Origin: Thelephora terrestris
Taxonomy: Eukaryota; Basidiomycota; Agaricomycetes; Thelephorales; Thelephoraceae
Length of the DNA: 64,000 nucleotides
Assembly (NCBI GenBank): GCA_015956445.1
Contig: WIUZ02000024.1
Coordinates: 434,001 to 498,000, forward strand
Direction: 5' to 3'
Shown here piece after piece: positions 24,294 through 35,777 of the stretch. The translations under genes and the position numbers were made by a program. The notes below the pieces were generated by a model. It was not told where the DNA came from. It searched no databases and saw only the letters and a list, made by a program, of their open reading frames with translations. Numbering within the stretch: the stretch's first letter is position 1; each line of letters opens with the position of its first letter.

Positions 24294-24673
24294 CTCAGTA
24301 ACACGTGCTGTTTGACTGATCCACCCTAGAAACGCCTACGCGTTGGGGTAGACGTGGAAGTAGTCGTTTGCTTAAGTCAATTAACAAGTTCCGTCCAAGC
24401 GCCGATAATGGAATTTTCTTGCCACTGGGCGGTCGGCGCTTGATCCAACCACCAGGTGACAATTAAAGAACACTCATCCATACATATGCGCGTGGATAAC
24501 GGAATATAAATATAGATACATAGAGGTGCGCGGGAGCACTCGAGCAGGTGTCAGCCCATTTCCAAGGGCTTCTACCATGAAGCAAACGGGGTTACTGTGT
24601 CGTGGGGGATGTTGTGGCGTGGGGAAATGATATCGTTGGGAAGTGTTCGCGTTACACGCGGAGGGTGACCGCG
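24294..24673. other. Spacer between the two F-box genes
   Basis: About 380 bp with no open frame of note. It must hold the promoter of F-box gene 1 and the 3' end of F-box gene 2. Confidence 0.5.
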
Positions 24674-26020
24674 TTATGCGCGTCCTTCAAGGCGTTGTAG
24701 AGACGCACCCCGTCCTGTGAGGCCGCCTTCGACAGAGAGCATGACACCAGGGCGATTGGTGAAGATGGTGGAGAATGGATAACACTCGCAGAAGATTGAA
24801 CTCTTCACAAACAGGTGTTGGAGGTTGGGTAGAATCTCCGGGTTGCCGACGAGGATGGGGAATATGCTTGAGCAGGACATGTGTAACGTTTCGATGTTTG
24901 GGGTCAACCTCAGTAACGATTCCACCACCCTCCCCTTACAGTGACTGAACTCCAGCGATAATTCCCTTAAACCTTCCGCCCTCCAGTACCACAGCCTGTT
25001 CCCCGGATCCTTGAAGAGGGCGATTATGATCCTCATGGTGAGATTTGCTATGGAAAGGAGAGGAATTGTGACTGATTCTGTGGATGGACATTCCCCCAGA
25101 AGGAGCACCTCCAATCCAGGGAGGCGAAGGAGGGAAAGGATGCTCAAAGCGTCCCGGGGTGATCCTCTGAACTCTAATTTCCTGAGATGTTGCAACTCTA
25201 CAGGGCCCGGCCAATTGACGAACTCTATGTTTAGGCCGACGAGTGTAAGCACCTGAAGCCTTGGTGATGCCCGCAACAAGTCTACTATCGCCTCAGGGGC
25301 ATCTGAAGTGTGGGGATATGAGCAGTTTTCAAAGTGGAGTTCTACAAGGTCTTTGGCTAGCAACCGCATTTGGGAGTAATCAATGTACGTGGCTCCCAGC
25401 TTGATGATTTTAAGCATTGGTGCGATGGCTTCTCTACCGAATAAAATGTTGTGAAGCCTGGGTGCCAGGCCTTGGACTTCCCAGCTGGTCCTTCGACCAG
25501 GGTTCTCTGAGTGGTAGAGGACTAATTCCTCCATCCTTGGCAGAAGAACCAGGTGATGTGATTGACCCAGAAAGAGGGCTATTGGCTCCCACGTATCAGA
25601 CGTGATCTCGAATTTGCGCCAACGGTCAGAGTGGGCAATCACTGCTCCAATAAAAGCCGCGTATGGCTGGGTCGCTCCTGTAGTTTCCGCTTGGGCATTG
25701 ACCACAACGTCGATCGATCTTGCCTTAGAACGAGCAAGCACATCCAGCCAAAACAGGACTTGATCATTTTTCAGCGGGAACTTAGGGCAGATGAGGGTCC
25801 AAAGTTCAGAGGCGCTGTGAGCGATGGATCTGAAGTGTCGGGAGACGTGTGATAGCCTGAGGGCTGCGGACAAAGTGTTGTGAAGTGGGTACGGATCGAA
25901 AACGGTGAGTTGCATGACTCGTGTAAGGATCTCGTTGGGGATGGACCGAATGTATGGTGAACGAGGAGGGGAGTCGTCAACAGACCGTATCGGTACCAGT
26001 TCTGTGGAAGGAGCAGTCAT
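24674..26020 (-). CDS. F-box/LRR-like protein 2
   Basis: A second probable SCF adaptor of about 448 residues in a single exon. The F-box lies at about residues 22-75 (YIRSIPNEILTRVMQLTVFD, then LRLSHVSRHFRSIAHSASEL WTLI with the conserved Trp). It is followed by irregular leucine-rich repeats (LQVLTLVGLNIEFV, LRKLEFRGS, LEVLLLGECPS, LRELSLEFSHCKG). The start at 26020 (MTAPSTELVPIRS) is the first ATG in frame. The frame stays open 84 bp further upstream from a TTG, so an upstream exon cannot be excluded. The carboxyl end is Gly/Arg-rich and lacks a repeat, so a small terminal intron could have been missed. Confidence 0.85.
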   Translation of the reverse strand: MTAPSTELVPIRSVDDSPPRSPYIRSIPNEILTRVMQLTVFDPYPLHNTLSAALRLSHVSRHFRSIAHSASELWTLICPKFPLKNDQVLFWLDVLARSKARSIDVVVNAQAETTGATQPYAAFIGAVIAHSDRWRKFEITSDTWEPIALFLGQSHHLVLLPRMEELVLYHSENPGRRTSWEVQGLAPRLHNILFGREAIAPMLKIIKLGATYIDYSQMRLLAKDLVELHFENCSYPHTSDAPEAIVDLLRASPRLQVLTLVGLNIEFVNWPGPVELQHLRKLEFRGSPRDALSILSLLRLPGLEVLLLGECPSTESVTIPLLSIANLTMRIIIALFKDPGNRLWYWRAEGLRELSLEFSHCKGRVVESLLRLTPNIETLHMSCSSIFPILVGNPEILPNLQHLFVKSSIFCECYPFSTIFTNRPGVMLSVEGGLTGRGASLQRLEGRA

Positions 26021-26920
26021 CTGTATTGTAACAGATTGCCGTGCTTGGAGGGTGAGACCGCTCGTTTTCTTTCTGCTTGAAGTCCCGGGCACTGATACTC
26101 GCAACAGGTGATAGAGGGATTTTTTCGCTCGACGCAGGACAGGTGGAGTAGATGTTATTGGTTGCGTTTGCGCCTATGATAGTGGCCTTGATGAGAACGG
26201 GGTTCAAGTGAAAACAATGATTCTGGGTGATATGCTCACCGCTGGTTGTGCCTATGTGCGAAGGGTATATCTGATGCAAAAATATGGGGTTGCGTCCGCC
26301 TTGCTGAACACTCTCTCGATGGTGGTGGTTTGAGGGAAAGGACCGAGGAGCGGGTAGCCTTATATGATTGTCGGGACGGGTTCCACGAGTCAACGGAGTT
26401 GCCAAGTTGTGATGGGCGTCATGATAAATCGATGATGCTCTTGCACCGATATTACATACTAGCTAATTGACCAGCGTATCCCAAAACACACCTTATCTTC
26501 TCTCCGGTACGTGTAGGGTTGACTCAAACGGCCAAATCACCTCATCGACACACGTATCTTGAAAACCATTGCAACTCCTGGTGGTAATTAATTGGAGACG
26601 AGTGATCAGCCCAGAATTGGCCTCGAAGCAACCCAAATCGATACGAGAAGCCTCGGGAGTGTTACGATTGAAGGGAAATAAGCATCCGGAGACCACCGCG
26701 TACACGCTAAAGGCAGCGATCTTCATTCCGTTCCAAACACCAGTGGTGAATGTGAACGGGTTGGAAGACGTTCTCAAAATTTTCGTCTCATAAATGTCTT
26801 CAAAAAATCATGTGTTTGACGAGTAGATGCGGTAGTACAAAATGAAAGAGGATAAAACGAGCATGGAGGGAGACCTGTCCTGCACAGAGGCAAAAAGTGG
26901 TCGGCTGTCAACGGACGAGT
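26021..26920. other. Intergenic, about 900 bp
   Basis: Promoter side of F-box gene 2. A minus-strand open frame at 26493-26777 (containing GMKIAAFSVYAVVSGCLFPF and two Cys) has a coding-like pyrimidine bias at third positions but begins at TTG and has no recognised domain, so it is not called. Confidence 0.4.
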
Positions 26921-27972
26921 TTATAGTGGGATGTACTTCAGCTTCCACACGTCTCTTGCGTCTACTTTCTGCTCCTTCCTTCGTACAGGAGGTGGGCTTG
27001 TGTCTTCGATTCGCATGAACGTAGCCTGATTCCTCGGAGCCTGTCCCACTGCTCGAGCAATTGGCCTGTTCAGCACCAATGGGCGTCCGACCGATCCATC
27101 TTGACCGGAGGGGAGAGAGGAGAATGGGTCACTGTTTCTCGGCGGGAGCCTCGGGAGAGTATAAGCCGGTGGGGGAGGCAGGGGACCTTCAGCTCGGTGC
27201 GAGCGGGAAGCCATATCTGGTCCTGTAGGTCTTGGGATGTGGATCTGTGGGCGGGAGTCTGCGGTCTCTAACTGATATCTTTGTCTTGACAATTCGATTT
27301 CGCGAAGAGACTGGTAAGCGGAAGGTTTGGTTGCTTCCGCAAGTCCAGGGTGCTTGTCGAAAAACGACACCAAGATGCCGGCAACAGCTATGAGAGCTGA
27401 TAAGAAACACGGCATGAATTGGGGAGGGAAGTGCAAATAACTCACCAACGATGACAGAACCCCACGATAACGCGATAGCCCACGATGCCTCCCTGCATTT
27501 TTCCGGATGAGAGGACAGAAAATCATTGCAGAAATCGCTTCCAGAGCCTGCACGGATCGCAAGGCTCACTGCACCCGTCAACGAGAGCGAAAAGATGGCA
27601 GAGAAACAGACGACGTTGGGAATCCGATGAGGTGCTGTCGGTCCGTATTTCTCTTTGAAGAACAGGCTACAGGATGTCGTTCAGATTGGAACGACACGGG
27701 AAAGGGGAATAGTGAAACGTACGATGCCAGAATCACCACCGGGACGAGGAGATCCACAAGGTATTGTAGCGTTTCGTAGACTAATCCACGGCCGGTCAAT
27801 GCTATTCTGTAGAAGGAAAATTTGCTTGGACTGACCTCCTGCTTTATGAGCTGTAATCAACCCAAATATCGTTACGTGTATGACGATCTCTGCGCCTGCA
27901 TGGTGTTTCAATACCCAATCGACAAAGCGGGAAGAAGGGGCTGAACTTACATAGCGCGGCTGTTCTGATCAT
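26921..27972 (-). CDS. Four-helix MARVEL-like membrane protein, 5 exons
   Basis: Exons (descending) 27972-27951, 27895-27836, 27780-27723, 27666-27446 and 27396-26921 join in phase with GT..AG introns of 49-56 bp into a 278-residue protein. Four hydrophobic segments are visible: AEIVIHVTIFGLITA, YLVDLLVPVVILASLFF, VVCFSAIFSLSLTGAVSLAI and a long one from WAIALSWGSVIV to AVAGILVSFF. The loop between helices 3 and 4 holds two Cys (SDFCNDFLSSHPEKCREAS), a common pattern in MARVEL-type proteins. The remaining 130 residues are a Pro/Arg-rich cytoplasmic tail (PLPPPPAYTLPRLPPRNSDP). This arrangement is common for basidiomycete plasma-membrane proteins of unknown function. MARVEL assignment is by topology, not by motif. 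Confidence 0.8.
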
Positions 27973-30590
27973 GCTGTGAGTGTTGAAAGGCATAGCACAC
28001 AAAGAGGATGAAGAGTTAAGGAAAGTGTGGGAGAGATGTTCGGAAATTCAAGGAGAGCGGGGTTGCGGACACCGACAACAGAGTAGCGGCGAGGGATTCG
28101 GAGATGAGAGAGAGAGAGAGAATGGGGGACCCGGGAGGACTCTTCTGGCAGTAAACTCGGTTTTATGCAGCGACCAAGACATGAGCCAAAGCGTATGCCA
28201 CGGACGAAAAGTTTTACGATGCGGGTCACGGCCCTAGACAGGGACGTAGCTCCATGGCAGTTTTTACTTCGCCCCCTCCGTTGGACAAATCGTCTGCGCT
28301 GTACTAGTTTGAAGGCACCAGGACGTTCGCAGAATCATGGCGTTCAGCAGAGTCCGTGGGTCACAGAGATATGAAAGGGACACGGGTTATCGGGAGTTCT
28401 GAGGATGTACCTCGCCGGAGTCCTAAAGTTCTTTTTTGCAGTGGCTTGGGGCTGTGAGGTATTGGCAGGTGGAAGGTCCCTGGCATTTCACTGGTAGTAC
28501 TGGTCGTGAGGGACATGATCTGACCGTCGACCTGGCTGCGATCGACTAAGAGCGCCTTTCTCTCTCCCTCACCTTCCTCTCATTGTAAACATGCCTTGGC
28601 CATTTCTTGACGACCACCTTTTGTTTGTGATATCTTGCCCAGAGTTAAGCAGGTTATTTGACGCCGCTCGCTTGGGCCTGGGCTTTTGTACCCACGTGTG
28701 TGTACCGTCTCGCCCCACTGCTCACTAGTGCACTGTCGGTCTCTTTTGGAACTCATCCTGGCGATCCCATGTCAATCGATCACGATACGCGAAGACGGTA
28801 GCTTCTCTGTTCCGTTGGGCTCACCTTTGCTATCCCACTGCTTTCTACGCTGCCGCAAACCCTCACTTCCTCGTACCCGAGGTCGGTCGTGCGCCACCCG
28901 CCTATTAGTTTGATAGAGCTGCGTTCACAAGTCCGCGATTCGCTTCCTCCGGGGGCTCTCCTCACTGGCCGCACTCCTCTCCTCCATTCTCGCTATGGGA
29001 TAGGTCACATGTGTGCAGATGATCAGACAAGGTTTACCGCGTTTGACCAGCTTCGCTGAGTCCATAAAAACAGGGATGTATCGCACGAATGCCAATCGGC
29101 ACTCTGCAATGGGCGTCGGTTTTCCCAGGTTAACCATACCGACCAACCCTTAGCGCTCCGCTGCGCCTCGACCCAATTTTCGGTCTCGCTTTATGCATCG
29201 GGGTCAAAATACAAAGTCCATCATCAACCAGAAATTTCTCAGGCTACCATATCTCGCGCTCTGCGTGGTTTCGACAGGTCCAGGTTCAACTCTCTCGAAC
29301 CTCCTGCAATGCGCAGACCGGTGGGCGGGGGACAGCAAACTGACAACAAAAGCAGATGTGGTAGGGTGTCGTTCAATCTGACTGTGTCCCCTTATTATGT
29401 TTTGTCCTCTCACTCCTCGAAGGTCCAACCTCAAGTTTTTACTGGTCCTCCCAAAAATTTTCACACCCCTGCCGTTTACCTGAGGGCAGTCGTCGGAGTT
29501 TACCCACTGTCCGGGGGTCGGACGGGGTGCCGCTGCATGGGTTCCCCGTACTCTGCTTCGACCTCCAGCATGCTTTCAACATAGTCCTCGCTGTACTATA
29601 TGACACGGCATGCCTAATGTGATGGATTTTCACGGTGGGGGAACTGGTGGGACCCTGTTACGCCTTCTCCGTGGATGCCTTCAACGTTGTGCTTGCGAGA
29701 GGATCCCGTCTATTGTTGGAGTAAGGACGGACGATAGCCCGTGCGAGTGGTAACTGGTATGTATCTATAGCCACACAATCACAAAATGGAACACCGTCCG
29801 GGGTTTCTCCGATAGATCTTGGCTATCGGCACGCTGGTATCAACTGAAATTTTCTGCTTTGGCATGGAAGAGCCGTGCCCCCGTGTTACTTGAGGGTAAA
29901 CTCCAGCTTGTTGGAAAGCAGGAAGGGATAACTACGACATCCACACCACTGGCAAGGGAATGCGGTGCACAGATGCCCATAACATGGTTGGACTTGCAAC
30001 CCATCGGTCAAGGAAAAGGATTGAGACACTTCATCTTCCAATTTCCTAGCAAATTCATCGATACAAAGCGAGGCCTAGAAGCTACCACTACCGAAGAAGG
30101 GACTCAACTTGGTGAGTTTTGTACACCATCAAGGGGTACAATTAAAACAGACGAAGCAAGGTGGCTGTAGGGGTATCGTATGACCGAAGAATCGCGGGGA
30201 AGCGGGAGTGGCGACTAAATTCGATCACGGGGCTCGAAAAGAATGGGAGTATATACGGAATTCAGATCCACCGAGAGATACACGAAAGGAGGGGGAGTGG
30301 TTTATGACAGGGTAAGTGGTACAAATCTACCAAGGGACGGGCACTAGGGTAGGGCAAACGGCGAAATGGTCGGGGTGGTTTAACAAGCGGGAGAGAGTGC
30401 GAAGGAGGGGGACTGAAACAAAGATTCTCTGGGAATTAGGAGACAGGGTGGAGGCGTGGTAAGAAGGTGAGAAATATCCGGTGAACGGGGTGCCACAAGC
30501 GTGGGGGCTGGAGGGGGAGATAGAGACATGCAACATTGCATTGCGGGGATCCAAGTCCAGTGATGCCTCTCCGAGCGAAGGCGGGGGCGA
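27973..30590. other. Gene-poor stretch, about 2.6 kb
   Basis: It includes a GAGA microsatellite near 28105. Open frames at 29193-29381 and 29859-30170 have no recognised domain. A short plus-frame run near 29550 (LCFDLQHAFNIV) faintly recalls a reverse-transcriptase motif but is isolated. The right end should hold the 3' region of the chitin synthase gene. Confidence 0.4.
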
Positions 30591-33500
30591 TCAGTGGCCG
30601 AATAGCCTGAAGATGAGATACGTCACAGATCCGAAGAATCTGATTGCAGAAAGTCCAGCCCTGAAGAATGACTTCGTCAGTGCCTGCAGAGGGCGCGTGA
30701 AGTACAGAAACTCACAGAGCGTAGAATAGGAAGGTCAAGTACGGGTTGAATGGGCTTCCCGATGTGTTTTGGACGTTCTGGTTGATCCATGACAAGAAGG
30801 CCGAACTGGTGAACACAGTGATCATCACGATGTTGGTTCCGACCCAAGCCAGCACAACATTTGTCCTAGAATTTCGGTCGTGGTCAGCTTGTTTCGTGGC
30901 AGCATCTCGCGATTCCTTCTGGGCTGGTGGAGGATACTTGAGGGAGTTCTGTGAGGCAGTCCAAAGTGCGTCGACGTCTTCCTGCATGGTTGGCACATCG
31001 ACCGCCATCATCTCCTTGCCATCCTTGCCCTGGACTTTCGTGGCGCCACCCAGGTCCTTGGCGGAACCATTGTCACCCTTGGTACCCCAAGTGACATCGT
31101 GCAAGTTGCACATAGCGTACATCATCAGGATGTTCACATCTGTGACACGAGGTTCAACGACGGGTGGTTGGAAAGAGGATGGCAGGAACTCACAGGAAGG
31201 TAGCAAGAACATGTACTGGATGAAGGACGTGAACATATGCCAAGGTTCAAGGTGTAGGAAGGAGCCGAAGAAGTACAATCCGTAGGTTGCGAGCAGCGAG
31301 ATGGCAATGTCCCTGAACGTTTCATTGTCCTGGATCAATCTGGAAAGAACGCGAAAGTGAGACAATAAAGCCACGTGGCATAAGAGTGGTCATACTCAGG
31401 GAAGTTCTTCCATCCGTCCAGTGTGTGTGGCACCGCGAGGTAGACAGTATAACCAGCACACCAGAGAGTGATAATGTTGCAAAATCCAAATAGAATCATT
31501 GAGATTGAGTATGTCCATTTGGACCCTTGCGGTCGGTTTCCGAGGGAACAGACGAGAACGACGAAGATAACACCAATATAGAGTTTGAGGAAGACTTCGA
31601 AGACAATCTTGCCGGCACCTTGGGAAAGGAAGTTGAAGGCATCATTGGAGCTGTCTGATGTGGCGGATTCAACGAGCTGTGGGAACAGTTGTTGGGAAAG
31701 TTGAACGTCTAGAGACGAGAGGCGCACGTACGAAGAAGAAAGCGAGATAAAAGTTCGCCAAACTTGTCCAAGTAAAGATTAGTTGGATTGCATTGTATAT
31801 AAGCTCGAACTGCAATGCGAGCTTCCTGAAGAATCCTTGCCCACTTGTCCAAATTCTGTACCAAAACACGGTGGCGTGGATACTGGCAAACAACGAGCCA
31901 TTGAGCCACCTCCGCCTTTGCGATATGAACTCTGGGACAGTGGTGGGAACATCAGTGGAGGCCTTGGCAGACTTGACGTATTTCAGAGTCCACGCCTCAT
32001 TCTTCTTTGTAACAATTTCGAAGCAAAGGATCCGGTCTTCAGCCAGATACATATTCCTTTCGAACAATCCCGCATCCGTGGTGCCTCCATGCATAGCCTC
32101 ACCCTTGAAATAACTGGCGAGGGGTCCCTGGCCGTTGGGGCCATTCAACAAAGCTTTGTATCTGTAGGCACTGAAGGCTCCCGGGAGGACGGAGATATAG
32201 CCGAAGACGCTCTGGTGTTCGTGAGAGGAGATGAAGCGTCAATTTGGCATTGATTAGACAGCAGCGCGATCTAAGAGACCACGTACCTCGAGGGGTTTAT
32301 CTAGAATATTGGACATCTTGTATTCGAAATTCTGCGATGCAGCGAGAGGGCTCGTGAGTAGGAGGCTGCACCCACGGCCAGTGTCCACACAAATCCTATG
32401 GATGATGGTATCAGGCGGTTGAAACGCTTCGCTTGATCGTGAAGAGAGACACGCACTCTCCACATGCTCCTCCGACGTAAGCGTGCTTGTCAAAACCTAG
32501 ATAGCGACATCTTCAGTAGTGCAGGCGCTCGGGAAAATTAACCACCTACACTTCCACAGTTCGTAGATAGAGGTGCTTGTTGGTTTGGTACCGACGTCAA
32601 GTAAGATACAAACTATTCGCCCATGGTGATCGGTCACATCAGAAGAGAAGTAGATGGCCAACCGACCTTCAGGTTTTATCAAGGGACCAAACGCATTGAA
32701 GAACCACCGGTGGCTGTTAAGCTTCTTCTTGTTCTGTTCTTTGAGACAAAAGACGACCTGGACGGGGCAGGTGTGCATGGCGGTCTCCCCAGTGGGGGTA
32801 CAGAGAACATTGGTGGTAAATTCAAAGATGTGCGCAGTCACGGCCTTGCCATTCACGGTGTCTTTAGCAATACCTTCTTGGTAGCAGCCCATCTGTGAAG
32901 TACATCAGGCGCTGATATGGAAGTTCGGATGTTTTAAGACATACCAGGTTGAGGACTTGAAGAGTTCTCTTGTTGACCTTGCTTCGACCATCAGAAACGA
33001 CGCAAACAACGACCTTCTTCCAACCATCCGCACCCCACGTTTTAGATCGACCGCGGCTGCAGAGGTGAGCGACGTTCTTTAGAACACTGGAGTTCGGTAT
33101 CAGTACTATTTTGGATACGCCAAGGGGCATGGCAACGCACGAGTTCATCGTCCGACAGAACAAAACTTCATCCTCATTGTACATAGTCATCACAATGAAG
33201 AGTTCCGTCTGTCTGCCATAGAGGTAAGGCCGAAGACTGTAGTTGGAGCGCATGAAATCGTCAGGGTCGCATGTTGCGGCAGTGTAGCGGATCTTAGTCA
33301 TTTCTTCCATGTTTTCCATACCCTTTGGCACGATATGGGAAGGGACCTTAACATCGAGGACAAGGTTCCCCTGTTGAAGTTCGACATGCCTCACAGATCT
33401 GCGCTTCATGAGCTTTTCCCGAGCCACGGAGTAACCGGTTGTCATAGTGGGGGAACCCATCGGGGGTCTGAGGTGTGGGGACGGAGGATAATCTGGCTGG

Positions 33501-33718
33501 TATGGAAGTGGAGGGGGGGCCACATCGTACTGATTGTAAGGGTTGAGGTGAGCTTGAGAGTAATTGGAATGGTATGACCGATTGGACTTTGTCTCCCAGT
33601 TGTAGTCGGAGTTATCGTGGTGGGAGTTGTTTGAGGGAGGAGGAGGAGGATAGTCTGGGACGAACGAACTGGCCGGAGGTTGGTGGTAAAAAGGATCGTG
33701 TTGCTTGTTGTAAGCCAT
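30591..33718 (-). CDS. chs: Chitin synthase, division 1 (class I-III type)
   Basis: Plasma-membrane glycosyltransferase that polymerises N-acetylglucosamine from UDP-GlcNAc into wall chitin. The N-terminus (from ATG 33718) is Pro/Tyr/Asn-rich and disordered. The catalytic domain shows [19 protein letters not shown], the [20 protein letters not shown] and [13 protein letters not shown]-like blocks (here [14 protein letters not shown]), [45 protein letters not shown] and the signature [10 protein letters not shown]. Multiple membrane helices follow. Predicted introns include 32893-32944 (52 bp). The last intron ends so that the gene finishes with [20 protein letters not shown] and a TGA at 30591-30593. 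At least nine exons, about 900 residues. The N-terminal extension and end fit class III best, but class is inference. It shares a 766-bp divergent promoter with casein kinase 1. Confidence 0.93.
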
Positions 33719-34484
33719 GGCTTGAAAAGAAAGTGCTGACTCTGTTCAACAGAGGAAGGTGGTGGTTCGAGAGCAACCGGCGACGTGTCTACTTTGACTA
33801 CAAACGAAGTGTGATCAACTAGGTTGGAAGTGTAATGACACTACAAATGAAATCTAACCGTAACTAGGAATCAATTGCAGCCCAAGACAAGATCACTTGA
33901 TGGGCACCGATAGACGCCCGCGGACCTTGAAAAGACGGGCGTTGACTGTAAAGAGAGAGACGGCCTCGCTTCCCTCTCGCACTCACCACCACTTTCCCTC
34001 TCATCTCTCCTCCTCTCCCCTCTTTTCTCCATCCAAGTCTCTCCTCTGTTTCCCAACAAACGCACCCGGCTCCAAATCCACTCCAGACGGTAATTTCTTT
34101 CATTTTTATTCTATTTTATTTACCCGCCTGCGCCTCATGGCCACAGCCTCCTCGAGATGACCCCTTGCGCTCGTCCTAGTTCATCCCTTTTCCCTCCAAA
34201 CCTCAGCCCAATTAACGTCCTGCAATCGGCTTACCTCTCCCGGCTTTCTACGACGCGCAATCGCCTCCATCTATCCAGTTGTGGCGACTGCCGCAGAAAT
34301 CGCTCTTAGAAACTTCGGTAGCCTTCCTGATGGCCACGATTCACTTCCTTTTCCCCTTTAATCCCCCATTGCTCCCCGTTATTTATACCCCTTCTTGTTT
34401 CGGTTTTCTTTCTTCGATTCCCTTTACTTCCGTGACTGACACCTTTCCCTCCAGACTGTACTTGCAACACTCTGACACTTCACA
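33719..34484. promoter_or_regulatory. Divergent promoter of chitin synthase and casein kinase 1
   Basis: A 766-bp region between two outward-facing ATGs. A strongly pyrimidine-rich tract on the plus strand (about 33965-34055) probably marks the transcription start area of the casein kinase. A purine-rich run just upstream may serve the chitin synthase on the other strand. No obvious TATA box near either start. Confidence 0.5.
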
Positions 34485-35777
34485 ATGACGGACACCTCTT
34501 CCCACAGGCTCGACCTCCGCGTTGGAGGAAAGTACAGACTCGGTAAAAAGATTGGATCCGGTTCTTTCGGTACGTGCCACGTCCTTACGACATCAACTAC
34601 GAGGCTGATGCACCGCCTTACCCACTTACCCCTTACCTTTCATATAACCACAGGTGATATCTACCTAGGCATCAACATCATCTCGGGTGAAGAGGTCGCC
34701 ATCAAGCTCGAGTCAGTCAAGGCCAAACACCCACAGCTCGAGTACGAGTCCAAGGTTTACAAGACCCTTGCTGGCGGCGTCGGCGTCCCTTTTGTCAGGT
34801 GGTTCGGTACCGAATGTGACTATAATGCGATGGTCATCGATCTTTTGGGTCCTTCCCTTGAAGACCTTTTCAACTTCTGCAACCGCAAATTCTCTCTCAA
34901 GACAGTCTTGTTACTTGCTGATCAATTGGTACGCGATGAATCCACTCATCGCACCGAATTTCTCCGATGCTAATTGCTTCCCGCAGATCTCTCGTATCGA
35001 GTACATTCACTCTCGTAATTTCATCCACCGTGACATCAAGCCAGACAACTTTTTGATGGGAATCGGCAAGCGTGGAAACCAGGTCAATGTCATTGATTTC
35101 GGCCTTGCCAAGAAGTACAGAGACCCGAAGACCCACCTTCACATTCCCTACAGAGAGAACAAGAACCTCACCGGTACTGCCCGTTACACCTCCATCAACA
35201 CCCACTTGGGTGTTGAGCAAGCTCGTCGCGATGATCTCGAATCGCTCGCGTATGTTCTCATGTATTTCCTCCGTGGTTCTCTTCCCTGGCAAGGTCTCAA
35301 GGCCGCTACAAAGAAGCAGAAATACGATAGGATTATGGAGAAGAAGATGACCACACCCTCTGATCTCCTTTGCCGTGGCTTCCCCAACGAGTTCGCCATC
35401 TTTTTGAACTACACTCGGGCTTTGAGGTTCGACGACAAGCCCGACTACTCCTACCTGAGGAAGCTCTTCCGGGACCTCTTTGTCCGTGAGGGATACCAGT
35501 ACGACTACGTGTTTGACTGGAGCGTCCAGAGGAGCGTCCAGGAGAACGGTGCTGGACCGAGCAAGACCGGAGCAGGAAGGAGAAAGGTTGCCCCAGATGA
35601 GGAAACGCCCGAACCTAGGAGCGATCGCATGTGAGTTAATTTCCCCGCCCATTCTCCTGATTACTCATTCGTGATCTCAGGCTTCGTTCTCATACCCGTC
35701 AGCAGCAGGCAACCACCCCCGGAGCTGTAGGTCAACGCGCCCGCGGTGTTCCTGGACGTGATGGTGAAATCTGGTAA
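34485..35777 (+). CDS. Casein kinase 1 (CK1 delta/epsilon, Hrr25/Hhp type)
   Basis: Ser/Thr kinase of the CK1 family, whose fungal members act in DNA repair, vesicle traffic and cell-cycle timing. Four exons, 34485-34569, 34654-34928, 34987-35630 and 35681-35777, join in phase to 366 residues. Visible motifs: glycine loop [10 protein letters not shown], catalytic Lys in [33 protein letters not shown], and the CK1-specific SIN ([12 protein letters not shown]) in place of [17 protein letters not shown] and [19 protein letters not shown] complete the family pattern. The tail after about residue 300 is short ([20 protein letters not shown] and an [11 protein letters not shown] end), much shorter than that of yeast Hrr25. 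The first intron falls inside the glycine loop. Confidence 0.95.

Noticed and set aside
26104-26104. Start of F-box protein 2 at 26104
   Set aside because: The codon is TTG; the ATG at 26020 lies just before the F-box.
29490-29640. Reverse-transcriptase-like LCFDLQHAFNIV
   Set aside because: Single short match with no YxDD block or further RT motifs in any frame nearby.
34897-35652. 251-codon ORF opposite casein kinase 1
   Set aside because: Antisense shadow of a well-supported kinase exon.
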